The notes: generated from the sequence alone by a model not told the origin. A stretch of DNA of 64,000 nt from Jeotgalibaca sp052266715 (GCA_052266715.1 JBQPRB010000004.1); one strand, 5' to 3'; positions 7,674 to 16,885 are shown, counted from the first letter of the stretch. Numbers and translations: made by a program.

Positions 7674-8009
7674 TTAATTACGATTTTCAATTACACTTTG
7701 GACAAGTGAAAGGATTAAGGAAACGAGTAAGGCAACGCCAAAGGAGCTGAATTGAAAACCTGGTCCCACCAAGGCGGAAGTTAGTGTAAGCATCAATGCG
7801 TTGATGATGAAACTAAATAAACCGAGCGTAAGAATGGTTATTGGAAAAGAAAGAATGTGAAGAATCGGTTTCACAAAAATATTTACCAAGGCCAAAACGA
7901 GACTCGCTCCTAGTGCAGTCCAACCACTTGTGACCGTGAACCCCGGCAAGAAAAAGGCCAAGGCCAAAAATACGACCGTACTAACCCCTATTTTCTGCCA
8001 GAAGCCCAT
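7674..8009 (-). CDS. liaZ: YvlD/LiaZ-type small membrane protein (phage holin family 4 fold)
   Basis: This 111-residue, very hydrophobic protein has about four membrane segments. It matches the YvlD family, often annotated as phage holin family although not phage derived. It is the last gene of a three-gene cluster with the PspC protein and the DUF4097 protein, sharing one base with the former. The same order is known as LiaXYZ in Enterococcus faecalis, where it belongs to the LiaFSR cell-envelope stress response. Its own biochemical role is not established. The symbol is assigned by gene order and family. Confidence 0.75.
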   Translation of the reverse strand: MGFWQKIGVSTVVFLALAFFLPGFTVTSGWTALGASLVLALVNIFVKPILHILSFPITILTLGLFSFIINALMLTLTSALVGPGFQFSSFGVALLVSLILSLVQSVIENRN

Positions 8010-8314
8010 TAGAAATCGCTCCAGTCGTCTTTATCCGTTTTTTCTTTTTCTACGGGTTTTGCTTCTTTACGTGGACGACGGCGAGCCGTTCTTTCACGGT
8101 TGTCATACTGTGTTTGATCACGAGCACCTCTATCTGGTTCAGGCATCAATAGCGCCAACAGGATATAGAGAAAGACCGGCGATCCCACGCCTGCAAAAGC
8201 GAAGATTAAGAAAACAATACGAACAATCGTTGAGTCAATTCCAAAGTACTCAGCCAATCCACCTAGTACACCACTCACTTGTCTGTCAGTAGCTGATTTT
8301 GTTAGTTTTTTCAT
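8009..8314 (-). CDS. liaY: PspC domain protein, LiaY-type
   Basis: The 101-residue protein starts with a PspC domain: TDRQVSGVLGGLAEYFGID (about 8-26), then one hydrophobic segment (about 30-58) ending ILLALLMPEPDR. A charged tail follows (RERTARRRPRKEAKP). PspC proteins sit in the membrane and report or resist envelope stress. It lies between the DUF4097 gene (18 bp upstream) and the YvlD gene (one-base overlap), giving an operon like E. faecalis liaXYZ and Bacillus yvlBCD. Role inferred from family and context. Confidence 0.82.
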   Translation of the reverse strand: MKKLTKSATDRQVSGVLGGLAEYFGIDSTIVRIVFLIFAFAGVGSPVFLYILLALLMPEPDRGARDQTQYDNRERTARRRPRKEAKPVEKEKTDKDDWSDF

Positions 8315-8332
8315 GATTATCCCTCTCTTTTA

Positions 8333-9856
8333 TTAGTATGCATCTGCATCTTTTAATAAGATGCTGCCATTTGTTGTTTTTAATTCTACCATAACTGGGG
8401 CATTGTCGACGACTCTGCGGAATTGTAAATGTTTATTTGTTTTTTCATCACGTTGATTGATGACTTCCACATTCTCCATGCGATTTTTAATGCTTCCCAA
8501 GGAACTATGCGCATCCAGTTCGATACTTTTATCTTTGGGGATGGATAGTTTAACCGTTCCGTTTACAGAGGTCGCTTCAATCCGTTTGACCTCTAAATCT
8601 GTGTGGGTAATGCGGATATCACCATTGATGATGGACAGGTGTGAACTGGAGACGTGACTCTTAACTGTAATATCGCCATTAATCAATTTTGCGATCACAT
8701 CTACTAAACGACTGTCCATGATGGTGATATGACCATTTCCTCCATCAAGCTCCAACATCGTTGCCTCAACGTTTTTAAATGCCATATTCCCATTGGTTGA
8801 CTTCAAGTAGATATCTTTCCCTTTGAAGTCATCTACGCTTACGTTTCCGTTTAGCAACTTGATTGCCAAATAGTCATATTCCCGTTCTGGAAGTGAAACA
8901 ACTACATCACAGCGAATGCGTTTGTTTGGAACATGGAAAGTTAATTGATCTTCATCAATTTCAATGTTGCTACGTGCTTCAAATGCCGCCAACGGTGTTT
9001 CTTCTTCATACTTCGCATAAATTTTGACGTCAGCTGCGACATGGATATCTTCTTTATCCCATTTTTTCAGTTGGATATTTCCGTTTGCCAGTTGGAAATC
9101 CAGAATCGTCGCTGTTGCATTTTCAAAATTGAATTCATGTTTAAATTTGCTGGTAACCAGTCCTGGAATGTTCATGTTCAAGTCTACTTCTTTCCACTCC
9201 AGATTATCTGTAATGCTATTAACAGTGGCAGTCACAAATTGACCAAGTTGAGAACCAAGTTTGTTTAATTTACTTCCCAAATCGCTCGCAGTTTCTTTCC
9301 ACTCTTCTTTATTACCAAACTTCTCCCCGAATGATTTCACATTCGTTTCGAGTTGCTCTTTTTTCAATGTGCGCATTTGTTCTTCCATTTTAATTTTTTC
9401 TTGACGCAAGGAACGTTCTTGGGAACGAAGTGCTTCGAGTTCCTCGTCCAAACGTAATGCTTCCATACTCAGTTCCGGTGTCATTGTTTCCAGTTCTTCC
9501 TGGGTAGCAATTGCCTGTCTGCGCTCTTCTTTCGCACTGATTTGGCGGCGCAAGATTTGTAATGCCTCAGTTTTTTCATCTACCCTGGAAGAGAAATAAG
9601 AAATTTCACTAGCAAGTGATTCTAAAATTTTCTCGAAATTTTCTCTGTCCTTTTTGTCTGTCGCTTTCTGTGTTTCTTCAGCAGTTGGCTCTGCTTCTTC
9701 CATTTTTTCATGTGTCACAGTAAAATCTTGCGCTTCACTTTTAAGCGCTTCTTCTTTAACTTGTTTTTTAGCTGAATTTTCAAGAAGCTCAATTGCTTCT
9801 TCCGCTGAAATGATGCCTTGTTTGACCAATGCTAAAATGCGTTCTCTTTCGTTCAT
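8333..9856 (-). CDS. liaX: DUF4097 envelope-stress protein, LiaX-type
   Basis: The 507-residue protein has three parts. An N-terminal helical module, ERERILALVKQGIISAEEA (about 3-21), resembles the SHOCT-like start of this family. A long charged coiled coil spans about 60-170. A C-terminal DUF4097 beta-helix spans about 230-505 with repeated NGN/NGDI/NGHI steps. E. faecalis LiaX has the same layout and affects resistance to daptomycin and antimicrobial peptides; that role is transferred by similarity only. No signal peptide is visible. It leads the liaX-liaY-liaZ cluster. No liaFSR genes are in the window. The start follows AGGAGGAAAGATC. Confidence 0.8.
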   Translation of the reverse strand: MNERERILALVKQGIISAEEAIELLENSAKKQVKEEALKSEAQDFTVTHEKMEEAEPTAEETQKATDKKDRENFEKILESLASEISYFSSRVDEKTEALQILRRQISAKEERRQAIATQEELETMTPELSMEALRLDEELEALRSQERSLRQEKIKMEEQMRTLKKEQLETNVKSFGEKFGNKEEWKETASDLGSKLNKLGSQLGQFVTATVNSITDNLEWKEVDLNMNIPGLVTSKFKHEFNFENATATILDFQLANGNIQLKKWDKEDIHVAADVKIYAKYEEETPLAAFEARSNIEIDEDQLTFHVPNKRIRCDVVVSLPEREYDYLAIKLLNGNVSVDDFKGKDIYLKSTNGNMAFKNVEATMLELDGGNGHITIMDSRLVDVIAKLINGDITVKSHVSSSHLSIINGDIRITHTDLEVKRIEATSVNGTVKLSIPKDKSIELDAHSSLGSIKNRMENVEVINQRDEKTNKHLQFRRVVDNAPVMVELKTTNGSILLKDADAY

Positions 9857-10326
9857 GATCTTTCCTCCTATATCTTTTCAACACAAAGCCTATTTGCTAT
9901 CTACCATCTGAAAGGGTTGTTATCTTATGTTTCTATTATGCCAAGATTCTAGATTGAAGTCATAGGTCTTAAGGTTGATTTCCGCTTACACAGCAATACT
10001 TAGAGATAGGTAGAGGGCAACACAAAAAGAGAGTGCTCAAAAAGGCGTTTAGCCCCGAACCACTGGAACGAATAAGCACAAGATGGTCGCAGACCATCTG
10101 AGCATTATTATAGAGGCACTGTGGGCTAACGCCCAAGTGTATCATGTTTGTAAGCTGCTGAAGCAGCAACAACCATGACAAAGTGGCGTCGGGGCTGCCT
10201 TTTTGAGCACGTTTGTGTTGAAGTATTCGTAAATAGATAAGGGTCTGGGAGTTATTCCCAGACCCTATCCTACATATGAGCATTTATTTGAAAACGTGCA
10301 ATAACAGACAACCCGCTCGTCTCTTT
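9857..10326. other. 470-bp gene-free stretch with hairpin repeat copy 2
   Basis: The liaX promoter region occupies about 9857-9960; a -10 CATAAT is visible on the minus strand with a weak -35. The rest is copy 2 of hairpin repeat A (10033-10231). A GGGTCTGGGA...TCCCAGACCC hairpin (10241-10266) follows, beyond the uvrA stop. A 104-codon open frame on the minus strand runs through the repeat and is rejected as a gene. Confidence 0.75.
10033..10231 (-). repeat. Hairpin repeat family A, copy 2, with 71-bp insertion
   Basis: The hairpin 10033-10210 shares its outer stem (GTGCTCAAAAAGGC / GCCTTTTTGAGCAC) and apex (AGATGGTC / GACCATCT) with the copy at 52302. TATTCGTA, the complement of TACGAATA, lies at 10224-10231. 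Relative to the 52-kb copy, four bases are replaced by a 71-bp insertion (10110-10180). That insertion itself forms two small hairpins (CACTGTGGGC / GCCCAAGTG and GCTGCT / AGCAGC). Read on the minus strand the hairpin is followed by CTCTCTTTTT. Confidence 0.82.
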
Positions 10327-13170
10327 TTATTGTTTGTTACGAGCCTTATCACGTTCCATGACCCTCTTCAAATAAAGGCCTGTATGACTTGCTTTCACTT
10401 CAGCGACTTCCTCAGGGGTCCCGGTTGCGATAACCATTCCGCCCCCAACGCCACCTTCTGGTCCCATATCGATCACATAATCGGCTGTTTTAATCACATC
10501 CAGATTATGTTCAATGACCAATACTGTATTCCCTTGATCAACGAGACGCTGCAGCACTTCCAACAACTTCGCGATGTCATGCGTATGCAAACCAGTTGTC
10601 GGTTCATCCAGAATATATAAGGTTTTTCCAGTCGATACACGTTGTAACTCACTCGCCAACTTCATCCGTTGGGCTTCACCACCGGATAAGGTTGTAGCAG
10701 GTTGGCCTAGCGTAACATATCCTAAGCCTACATCGGAAATGGTTTGGAGTTTGCGACGAATTTTCGGAACAGCTTCAAAATAAACCAACGACTCATCAAT
10801 CGTCATGTCCAAAACTTCCGCGACATTTTTCCCCTTGTACTTCACTTCCAGTGTCTCGGAATTATAGCGGTGTCCGTGACAGACTTCGCATGGTACATAA
10901 ATGTCTGGCAAAAAATGCATCTCAATTTTCAAGATCCCGTCACCCTTACACGCTTCACAACGACCACCTTTAACGTTGAAACTAAAACGTCCTTTACTAT
11001 AGCCACGAATCTTCGCTTCATTTGTACTGGCAAAGAGATCCCGTACGTCATCAAAAACGCTTGTGTATGTAGCCGGGTTACTACGCGGAGTCCTTCCAAT
11101 AGGACTTTGATCAATATTAATCACTTTTTCCAATTCATGATAACCGGAAATACGCTTAAACTTCCCGGGTTTTTCTTTCGTCCTGGTTAGTTCACGAGAT
11201 AAGGCAGGTTTTAAAACGCGGTTCACTAATGAGCTCTTACCAGAACCAGAGACACCCGTGACGGCAATAAAACGACCAATGGGAAAGGATACATCAACAT
11301 TTTTCAAGTTGTTCTCTTGGGCACCTTCAACCAGGATTTCGCCTCGGTCTTCCGCTCTTCTTTCTTCTGGTACGGGAATAAAAGTTTTGCCAGCTAGATA
11401 CTGACCGGTGATGGATTCTTCTACTTGCATCACTTCTTCAGGCTTTCCAGCAGCCACAATCTGGCCGCCCAGTTCCCCTGCACCTGGTCCGATATCAATC
11501 AAATAGTCAGCTTGCATCATGGTTTCTTCGTCATGTTCCACAACGACTAGCGTGTTACCTAAATCCCGCATCTTTTTCATGGACTCAATCAATAAGTCAT
11601 TATCACGTTGGTGCAAACCAATAGAAGGTTCATCCAAAATGTACAGAACACCTGATAGATTAGAACCAATTTGCGTAGCCAGACGAATACGTTGCGCTTC
11701 TCCCCCTGACAAACTGCCAGCGATCCTGCTTAATGTCAGGTACTTCAATCCAACGTTACGCAAGAAAGTTAAACGCGATTTGATTTCCCTTAAAATTGGT
11801 GCTGCAATCTCTTGCTCTGCGCCTTCTAACTTCAGGTTTTCAAAGAAGCTGATTGCTGAGTCGATGGAATAATGGGTGACTTCTGCAATGTTTTCTCCTG
11901 CTACTTTTACAGCCAAAGCTTGTTCATTCAAACGATCGCCATGACATTTTTGACAAGCCAATTCTGTCATGTATTCACGCATCACACGACGGGTAAAATC
12001 ACTCGAAGACTCGTGGTAACGACGGCTGATATTGTTCATGACTCCTTCAAAGGGCATATTCACATCCCGAACTGTACCAAATTCATTCTTATGGTAAAAG
12101 TGGAACTTTTCACCTTTTGTCCCTTTTAAAACCAAGTCTTGATGTTCCGATGGTAAATCCTCAAACGGCACATCCATCGCAATTTCATACTGTTCACAAA
12201 ACTGGCGTAACATTTCCGGATAATAGTTTGAACTGATGGGGTTCCAGGGTGCTAAAGCGCCCTCCGCAATGGTTAGTTGACGGTCAGGAACAACCAAGTC
12301 CGCATCGACTTCCAACTTAGATCCCAATCCATCACATTCTGAACAAGCCCCATAAGGTGCATTAAATGAGAATAATCGCGGTTCAATTTCCCCCACTGTA
12401 AAGCCACACTTCGGACAAGCATAATGTTCACTAAACATCATTTCTTCCCCGTCAACGATGTCAATAACGACATACCCATCAGCTAAATTTAATGCTGACT
12501 CCACTGAATCATATAAACGCGAACGAATACCTTCTTTGACCACGATCCGATCAATAATAATCGAGATATTATGGTTCATATTTTTATTTAATTCAGGTAC
12601 ATCTCCAATATCATAAATTTCACCATCGACTTGAACACGGACATAGCCTTGCTTTTTGATCGATTCAAAAACCTTTTTGTGTTGGCCTTTCTTACCGTAA
12701 ACAATTGGGGCCATTATTTGCATCCGCGTACGTTCAGGCAGTTCCATTACTTGATTGACAATTTGTTCCGGTGATTGACTACTAATCTCTGTTCCATCAT
12801 TGGGACAAATAGGATGACCGATTCTAGCAAACAGTAAACGTAAATAGTCATTGATCTCTGTTACCGTTCCAACAGTTGATCTAGGGTTATTGTTGGTAGA
12901 TTTTTGATCAATCGCAATCGCTGGACTCAAACCATCAATACTATCGACATCTGCTTTTTCCATTTGGCCCAAAAACTGACGCGCATAAGCCGAAAGACTC
13001 TCGACATATCGTCTTTGCCCTTCAGCATACAACGTATCAAAAGCCAGTGAACTTTTCCCCGATCCCGACAATCCGGTCACAACAACCAACTGGTCTCTAG
13101 GAATCGTTACATCAATATTTTTTAAATTATGAGAACGTGCTCCACGCACGACTATTTGGTCTTTTGCCAT
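10327..13170 (-). CDS. uvrA: Excinuclease ABC subunit A
   Basis: UvrA is the damage-recognition ATPase of nucleotide excision repair and works as a dimer with UvrB. The 947-residue length is normal. It shows two ABC modules: Walker A GLSGSGKSSLAF (33-44) and GVSGSGKSSL (about 640), each with an LSGGEAQR signature. Zinc-finger cysteine pairs are visible in CPKCGF...CSECDG and CEACKGDG...CEVCHGHR. uvrB is not adjacent here, unlike many Firmicutes. A LexA-type SOS box lies about 60 bp upstream. The start follows AAAAAGGAAG. Confidence 0.97.
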   Translation of the reverse strand: MAKDQIVVRGARSHNLKNIDVTIPRDQLVVVTGLSGSGKSSLAFDTLYAEGQRRYVESLSAYARQFLGQMEKADVDSIDGLSPAIAIDQKSTNNNPRSTVGTVTEINDYLRLLFARIGHPICPNDGTEISSQSPEQIVNQVMELPERTRMQIMAPIVYGKKGQHKKVFESIKKQGYVRVQVDGEIYDIGDVPELNKNMNHNISIIIDRIVVKEGIRSRLYDSVESALNLADGYVVIDIVDGEEMMFSEHYACPKCGFTVGEIEPRLFSFNAPYGACSECDGLGSKLEVDADLVVPDRQLTIAEGALAPWNPISSNYYPEMLRQFCEQYEIAMDVPFEDLPSEHQDLVLKGTKGEKFHFYHKNEFGTVRDVNMPFEGVMNNISRRYHESSSDFTRRVMREYMTELACQKCHGDRLNEQALAVKVAGENIAEVTHYSIDSAISFFENLKLEGAEQEIAAPILREIKSRLTFLRNVGLKYLTLSRIAGSLSGGEAQRIRLATQIGSNLSGVLYILDEPSIGLHQRDNDLLIESMKKMRDLGNTLVVVEHDEETMMQADYLIDIGPGAGELGGQIVAAGKPEEVMQVEESITGQYLAGKTFIPVPEERRAEDRGEILVEGAQENNLKNVDVSFPIGRFIAVTGVSGSGKSSLVNRVLKPALSRELTRTKEKPGKFKRISGYHELEKVINIDQSPIGRTPRSNPATYTSVFDDVRDLFASTNEAKIRGYSKGRFSFNVKGGRCEACKGDGILKIEMHFLPDIYVPCEVCHGHRYNSETLEVKYKGKNVAEVLDMTIDESLVYFEAVPKIRRKLQTISDVGLGYVTLGQPATTLSGGEAQRMKLASELQRVSTGKTLYILDEPTTGLHTHDIAKLLEVLQRLVDQGNTVLVIEHNLDVIKTADYVIDMGPEGGVGGGMVIATGTPEEVAEVKASHTGLYLKRVMERDKARNKQ

Positions 13171-13229
13171 ATTTTTCTTCCTTTTTAATAAGATTATATT
13201 TTTTCTATCATATCATGAAACAACAAAAA

Positions 13230-13243
13230 AGAACACTAGTTCG
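13230..13243 (-). promoter_or_regulatory. LexA (SOS) operator of uvrA
   Basis: The minus strand reads CGAACTAGTGTTCT, matching the Firmicutes SOS box CGAAC-N4-GTTC. It is 60 bp before the uvrA start, next to AT-rich promoter sequence. uvrA is a classical SOS gene, so the match is plausible functionally. Confidence 0.75.
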
Positions 13244-13249
13244 CAATTG

Positions 13250-13549
13250 CTAATGGGTGTGAGCCGCATGCTCCATTGCCAAGTGCAGGATGTCATAAAC
13301 GTGAGAATCTTCTTGACTATACAAAATATTCTTTCCGACACGGCGGCTTTTCACCAATTTGGCTTCTTTGAGTTTTCTAAGTTGATGGGAAACAGCGGAT
13401 TGTTCCATCTCCAACGCGTCGGCAATCGCGTTGACATGCCACTCCTTTGTTTCTAGCAAGTACAAAATCCTAAACCGCGTTTTGTCTCCCAGTATCTTAA
13501 ACATTTGGATGGTTTGATTGGTAATTTTCGGATCCATTTGATTTAACAT
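13250..13549 (-). CDS. czrA: ArsR/SmtB-family metal-sensing repressor, CzrA-type
   Basis: The 99-residue protein has the winged-helix core of the family (DALEMEQSAVSHQLRKLKEAKLV, recognition helix at about 49-62). The C-terminal helix has D81-x-H83 and H94-x2-H97, the alpha-5 zinc/cobalt site of CzrA. The alpha-3N cysteine site of CadC/SmtB is absent. Such proteins release DNA on binding zinc. No metal efflux gene is adjacent, so its target is not in this window, unless it acts only on itself. The start follows an AAGGAGGG ribosome binding site. Confidence 0.85.
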   Translation of the reverse strand: MLNQMDPKITNQTIQMFKILGDKTRFRILYLLETKEWHVNAIADALEMEQSAVSHQLRKLKEAKLVKSRRVGKNILYSQEDSHVYDILHLAMEHAAHTH

Positions 13550-13596
13550 CCACTACCCTCCTTGGGTTCATTTTCTCCCTAATTTTACCAGAATAT

Positions 13597-13632
13597 AAAA
13601 AAAAAGGCTGAGAATTAGTTCCCAGCCTTTTC
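13597..13632 (-). terminator. Intrinsic terminator of phoU
   Basis: The stem AAAGGCTG / CAGCCTTT is followed by nine T on the minus strand, just after the phoU stop. Confidence 0.9.
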
Positions 13633-13645
13633 TTACCTGAATAAA

Positions 13646-14326
13646 TTAGTTTAATTCTGAAAGTTCACCTGTTTTTAGGTAGACGATACGCTCACAGATA
13701 TTGGTGACGTAATCACCAATTCTTTCCAAGTAACCGGAAACTGCGATGTAGTCTGTCCCACCAGGAACTACTTCTGGATCCATTGCCATTTCCTTCATCG
13801 TAAGCTTGTTGATTTCTACATATAGATTATCGACATGTGTGTCAGTTTCAGCAATTTTATAAGCTTCGTCCACATCAATGCGTACGTATGCATCCAGAGC
13901 ATTTTCAACCATTTTCTTGACGATATCCGCTTGATCGGCAATCTTGCCTTCAACCATTGGAATACGTTTGTTGTGACGTTCTTTAACACGAATGACAGAA
14001 CGCGCAATGCTGACCGCATGGTCTCCCATACGTTCTAAATCCGAGCTGGCTTTCATAACCGTTACAATAGAGCGCAAGTCACTCGAAACAGGTTGTTGTA
14101 GCGCAATTAATTTGAAGCACATTTCTTCGATTGCTATTTCGATTTCATTTATAGCATGGTCATTCTTTTTCACACGATCTGCTGCCTCTTTATCGTGGTT
14201 AATGAACGCTTTAACTGCCAATAAAATATTTTCATTTACCATTAAGCCCATTTTAGTAAATTGAGCATGCATCGTTTTTAATTCATCATCATATATTCTT
14301 CTCATTTGCGCGCACTCCTTATTCAA
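13646..14326 (-). CDS. phoU: Phosphate signalling protein PhoU
   Basis: PhoU links the PstSCAB transporter to the PhoR sensor and damps phosphate uptake. The 226-residue all-helical protein has the two PhoU repeats with metal-binding patches, seen as SSDLERMGDHAVSIAR (around residue 95) and SGYLERIGDYVTNICERIVY near the C-terminus. It ends the pst operon, 38 bp after pstB, and is followed by a terminator. Operon position is the usual one. Confidence 0.95.
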   Translation of the reverse strand: MNKECAQMRRIYDDELKTMHAQFTKMGLMVNENILLAVKAFINHDKEAADRVKKNDHAINEIEIAIEEMCFKLIALQQPVSSDLRSIVTVMKASSDLERMGDHAVSIARSVIRVKERHNKRIPMVEGKIADQADIVKKMVENALDAYVRIDVDEAYKIAETDTHVDNLYVEINKLTMKEMAMDPEVVPGGTDYIAVSGYLERIGDYVTNICERIVYLKTGELSELN

Positions 14327-14364
14327 CTGATTTTTATAGCTCTATTTTATCATGAAACGACTAA

Positions 14365-15117
14365 TTACCCAAATCTACCTGATACGTAATCTTCTGTACG
14401 TTTGTCTTGTGGATTAGAGAAGATGTCGGTAGTATCGCCAAATTCAATGATTTCTCCTGTCAAGAAGAATGCTGTTTTATCAGACACACGGGCAGCTTGT
14501 TGCATATTATGCGTAACCATGACGATTGTATAATCACCTTTAAGTTCTTGTACAAGGTCTTCAATTTTTGCAGTTGAGATGGGATCAAGTGCAGAGGTTG
14601 GTTCGTCCATAAGCAAGACTTCCGGACCCACTGCCAAAGCACGTGCAATACAAATACGTTGTTGTTGACCACCAGAGATACGCAATGCGTTTTTATTCAA
14701 ATCATCTTTTACTTCGTCCCAAATTGCGGCACCTTTCAAACTACGTTCCACGATTTCATCCAAAGTTTTCTTGTCTTTGATACCGTGTGTACGTGGTCCG
14801 TAAGCGATGTTATCATAGATACTCATTGGGAATGGGTTTGGATGTTGGAAAACCATTCCGACACGTTTACGAAGTTGATTCACATCAAAATCAGATGCAT
14901 ACATATCTTCGCCATCCAACAATAATTTACCTTCAATACGACAGCCCGGAACCAAATCATTCATCCGGTTCAAGCTTTTTAGAAATGTAGATTTCCCACA
15001 GCCGGAAGGTCCAATGAAAGCAGTAATTTCATTTTCTTTGATTTCCATGTTTAGATTCTTTAGCGCTTGAAAATCTGTATACCAGAGATTCATATTAGAA
15101 ATGCTTAATTTACTCAT
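14365..15117 (-). CDS. pstB: Phosphate ABC transporter ATP-binding protein
   Basis: PstB powers high-affinity phosphate import. The 250-residue protein shows Walker A GPSGCGKST (36-44), Q-loop around VFQHPNPFP, signature RISGGQQQR and Walker B LLMDEPTSALD. The insertion MNDLVPGCRIEGKLLLDG after Walker A is typical of PstB. Only one pstB is present, while many Lactobacillales carry two in tandem. It is two bases after pstA. Confidence 0.96.
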   Translation of the reverse strand: MSKLSISNMNLWYTDFQALKNLNMEIKENEITAFIGPSGCGKSTFLKSLNRMNDLVPGCRIEGKLLLDGEDMYASDFDVNQLRKRVGMVFQHPNPFPMSIYDNIAYGPRTHGIKDKKTLDEIVERSLKGAAIWDEVKDDLNKNALRISGGQQQRICIARALAVGPEVLLMDEPTSALDPISTAKIEDLVQELKGDYTIVMVTHNMQQAARVSDKTAFFLTGEIIEFGDTTDIFSNPQDKRTEDYVSGRFG

Positions 15118-15119
15118 AC

Positions 15120-15935
15120 TTATTTCGCTCCTCTTGTTAATCGGTTACTTAGCCAAGTTGAAAGACCATTAATAATTAGTACCATGATAATCAGTACCAC
15201 CCCAGTAGCGTAGGATTCTCTAACATGCATCCCTTCACTCGATAATACGTACATATGAAGTGCTAGTGTACGACCCGATTGGAAAGCATTGGTTGGTAAG
15301 TTGGTTGATGTCCCAAGTGTATACATCAACGCTGCCGTTTCACCAACAATACGGCCTACCGCCAAGATAATTCCTGATAAAATACCAGGCATGGCAACAG
15401 GAAGTACAACTCGGAAGATGGTCCGTATTTTACCTGCTCCCAGAGCGAAGCTCCCTTCACGTAGAGAAACATTTACAGATAGCAACGCTTCTTCAGTGGA
15501 ACGGATAATAACTGGCAATACCATGATTACTGAAGTTAAAATACCAGCAATCAGTGAATATTGAAATCCCAGGAAAAGAACGAAGAATAACATCCCGAAC
15601 AAACCATAAACAATAGAAGGAATCCCAGATAGTGTGTCTGTTGCGACACGGATAATGTTTATGAATTTATTACTTGTATCTGCATATTCAATCAAATAAA
15701 AAGCTGTAAATACGCCGATAGGTGCCGCAATAAGCAATGAAGATATGACAACTATAAAGGTCGTAATGATTGAAGGCATCATGGATACGTTATCTGTCGT
15801 ATATTTCCAAGCGAACATTTCAGGCGACAAGGCTGAAATCCCATTAACTAAAATAAAACCAATAATATAGAGTAACGAAGCAAATGTTATAAAACTAAAG
15901 AAGTAAACAAAAAATCTAATTAGTTTCGCTTCCAT
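15120..15935 (-). CDS. pstA: Phosphate ABC transporter permease PstA
   Basis: PstA is one of the two membrane subunits of the phosphate importer. The 271-residue protein has six hydrophobic segments and the permease loop EGSFALGAGKIRTIFRVVLPVAMPG. The ATG immediately follows the pstC stop codon (TAGATG) and is preceded by AAGGAGAT, so pstC and pstA are tightly coupled. Confidence 0.95.
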   Translation of the reverse strand: MEAKLIRFFVYFFSFITFASLLYIIGFILVNGISALSPEMFAWKYTTDNVSMMPSIITTFIVVISSLLIAAPIGVFTAFYLIEYADTSNKFINIIRVATDTLSGIPSIVYGLFGMLFFVLFLGFQYSLIAGILTSVIMVLPVIIRSTEEALLSVNVSLREGSFALGAGKIRTIFRVVLPVAMPGILSGIILAVGRIVGETAALMYTLGTSTNLPTNAFQSGRTLALHMYVLSSEGMHVRESYATGVVLIIMVLIINGLSTWLSNRLTRGAK

Positions 15936-16796
15936 CTAGATCTCCTTCCTTTTCACGACTGAAAACACACCGTTGATAATAATGATAAAGATGAACAGTA
16001 CCACGGCAGTTGCAATCAAGGCCTCACGGTGTTGTCCGGCAGCGTATGCCATTTCCAGTACGATATTCGTTGTCATTGTACGAACACCTTGTGTCAAGCT
16101 TGATGGAATACGTGGTTGGTTACCGGCTACAAGAATAACAGCCATTGTTTCCCCAATCGCACGACCGACACCTAAAATAACCGATGACACAATCCCGGAC
16201 TTAGCAGCTGGAACAACAACGCGTAAAACGGAACGTTCATGTGTCGCACCTAGCGCCACACTACCTTCATAGTAGCTTTTTGGAACAGCGCGTAATGAAG
16301 CTTCTGACATTCCAATAATCGTTGGCAATATCATGATTCCCAATAAAATGGAGGCTGTCAAAATATTCATACCCGTTCCACCTACCCAGTTTTTCATTAA
16401 CGGTACAATAACGCGTAATGCGAAGAAACCGTAGACGATTGAAGGAATCGCAGCCATCATATTTACTGCTGGTTTTAGAAATTTATACAACGATGGTGGA
16501 CAAAAACGTGCCATAAAAACGGAAGTAAACACCCCTGTAGGTACTCCAATAATAATCGCTCCAATTGTGATAACAATCGAGCCGATAATCATCGGTAAAA
16601 TACCAAATTGTGGTGTTGAGTTAGATGGCGTCCATACAGACCCAAAAAGGAAGTCGCCAATTCCATAGTCCAACATGAATGGAAGGCCGCCTTCAAAAAT
16701 AAAATAAAAAATAACAATGATGGAAATGACCGAAATGGATGCAGATGCTATAAATACCCATTTCATGAAATGTTCCCAAAAATATTTCTTTTGCAT
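15936..16796 (-). CDS. pstC: Phosphate ABC transporter permease PstC
   Basis: PstC is the partner membrane subunit of PstA. The chosen start (ATG at 16796, MQKKYFWEHF) gives 286 residues and has an AGGGAGAGGG ribosome binding site. An upstream in-frame ATG at 16850 lacks one. Six hydrophobic segments are visible, with the loop EGSVALGATHERSVLRVVVPAAKSG. It is separated from pstS by 134 bp containing a terminator, so pstC and the downstream genes are expected at lower level than pstS. Confidence 0.94.
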   Translation of the reverse strand: MQKKYFWEHFMKWVFIASASISVISIIVIFYFIFEGGLPFMLDYGIGDFLFGSVWTPSNSTPQFGILPMIIGSIVITIGAIIIGVPTGVFTSVFMARFCPPSLYKFLKPAVNMMAAIPSIVYGFFALRVIVPLMKNWVGGTGMNILTASILLGIMILPTIIGMSEASLRAVPKSYYEGSVALGATHERSVLRVVVPAAKSGIVSSVILGVGRAIGETMAVILVAGNQPRIPSSLTQGVRTMTTNIVLEMAYAAGQHREALIATAVVLFIFIIIINGVFSVVKRKEI

Positions 16797-16885
16797 ATTT
16801 CCCTCTCCCTTACCCTGGGGTTTCCCAAATGAGACAATACCATATTTCAACGCAAAATAATAGCTAAAATATTTATACCACTTCT

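Noticed and set aside
9969..10283. 104-codon open frame on the minus strand
   Set aside because: It runs through hairpin repeat copy 2 and the uvrA 3' hairpin; composition follows the repeat, not a protein family.
10744..11190. 148-codon open frame antisense to uvrA
   Set aside because: It is opposite the second UvrA zinc-finger region, with no ribosome binding site or family features.
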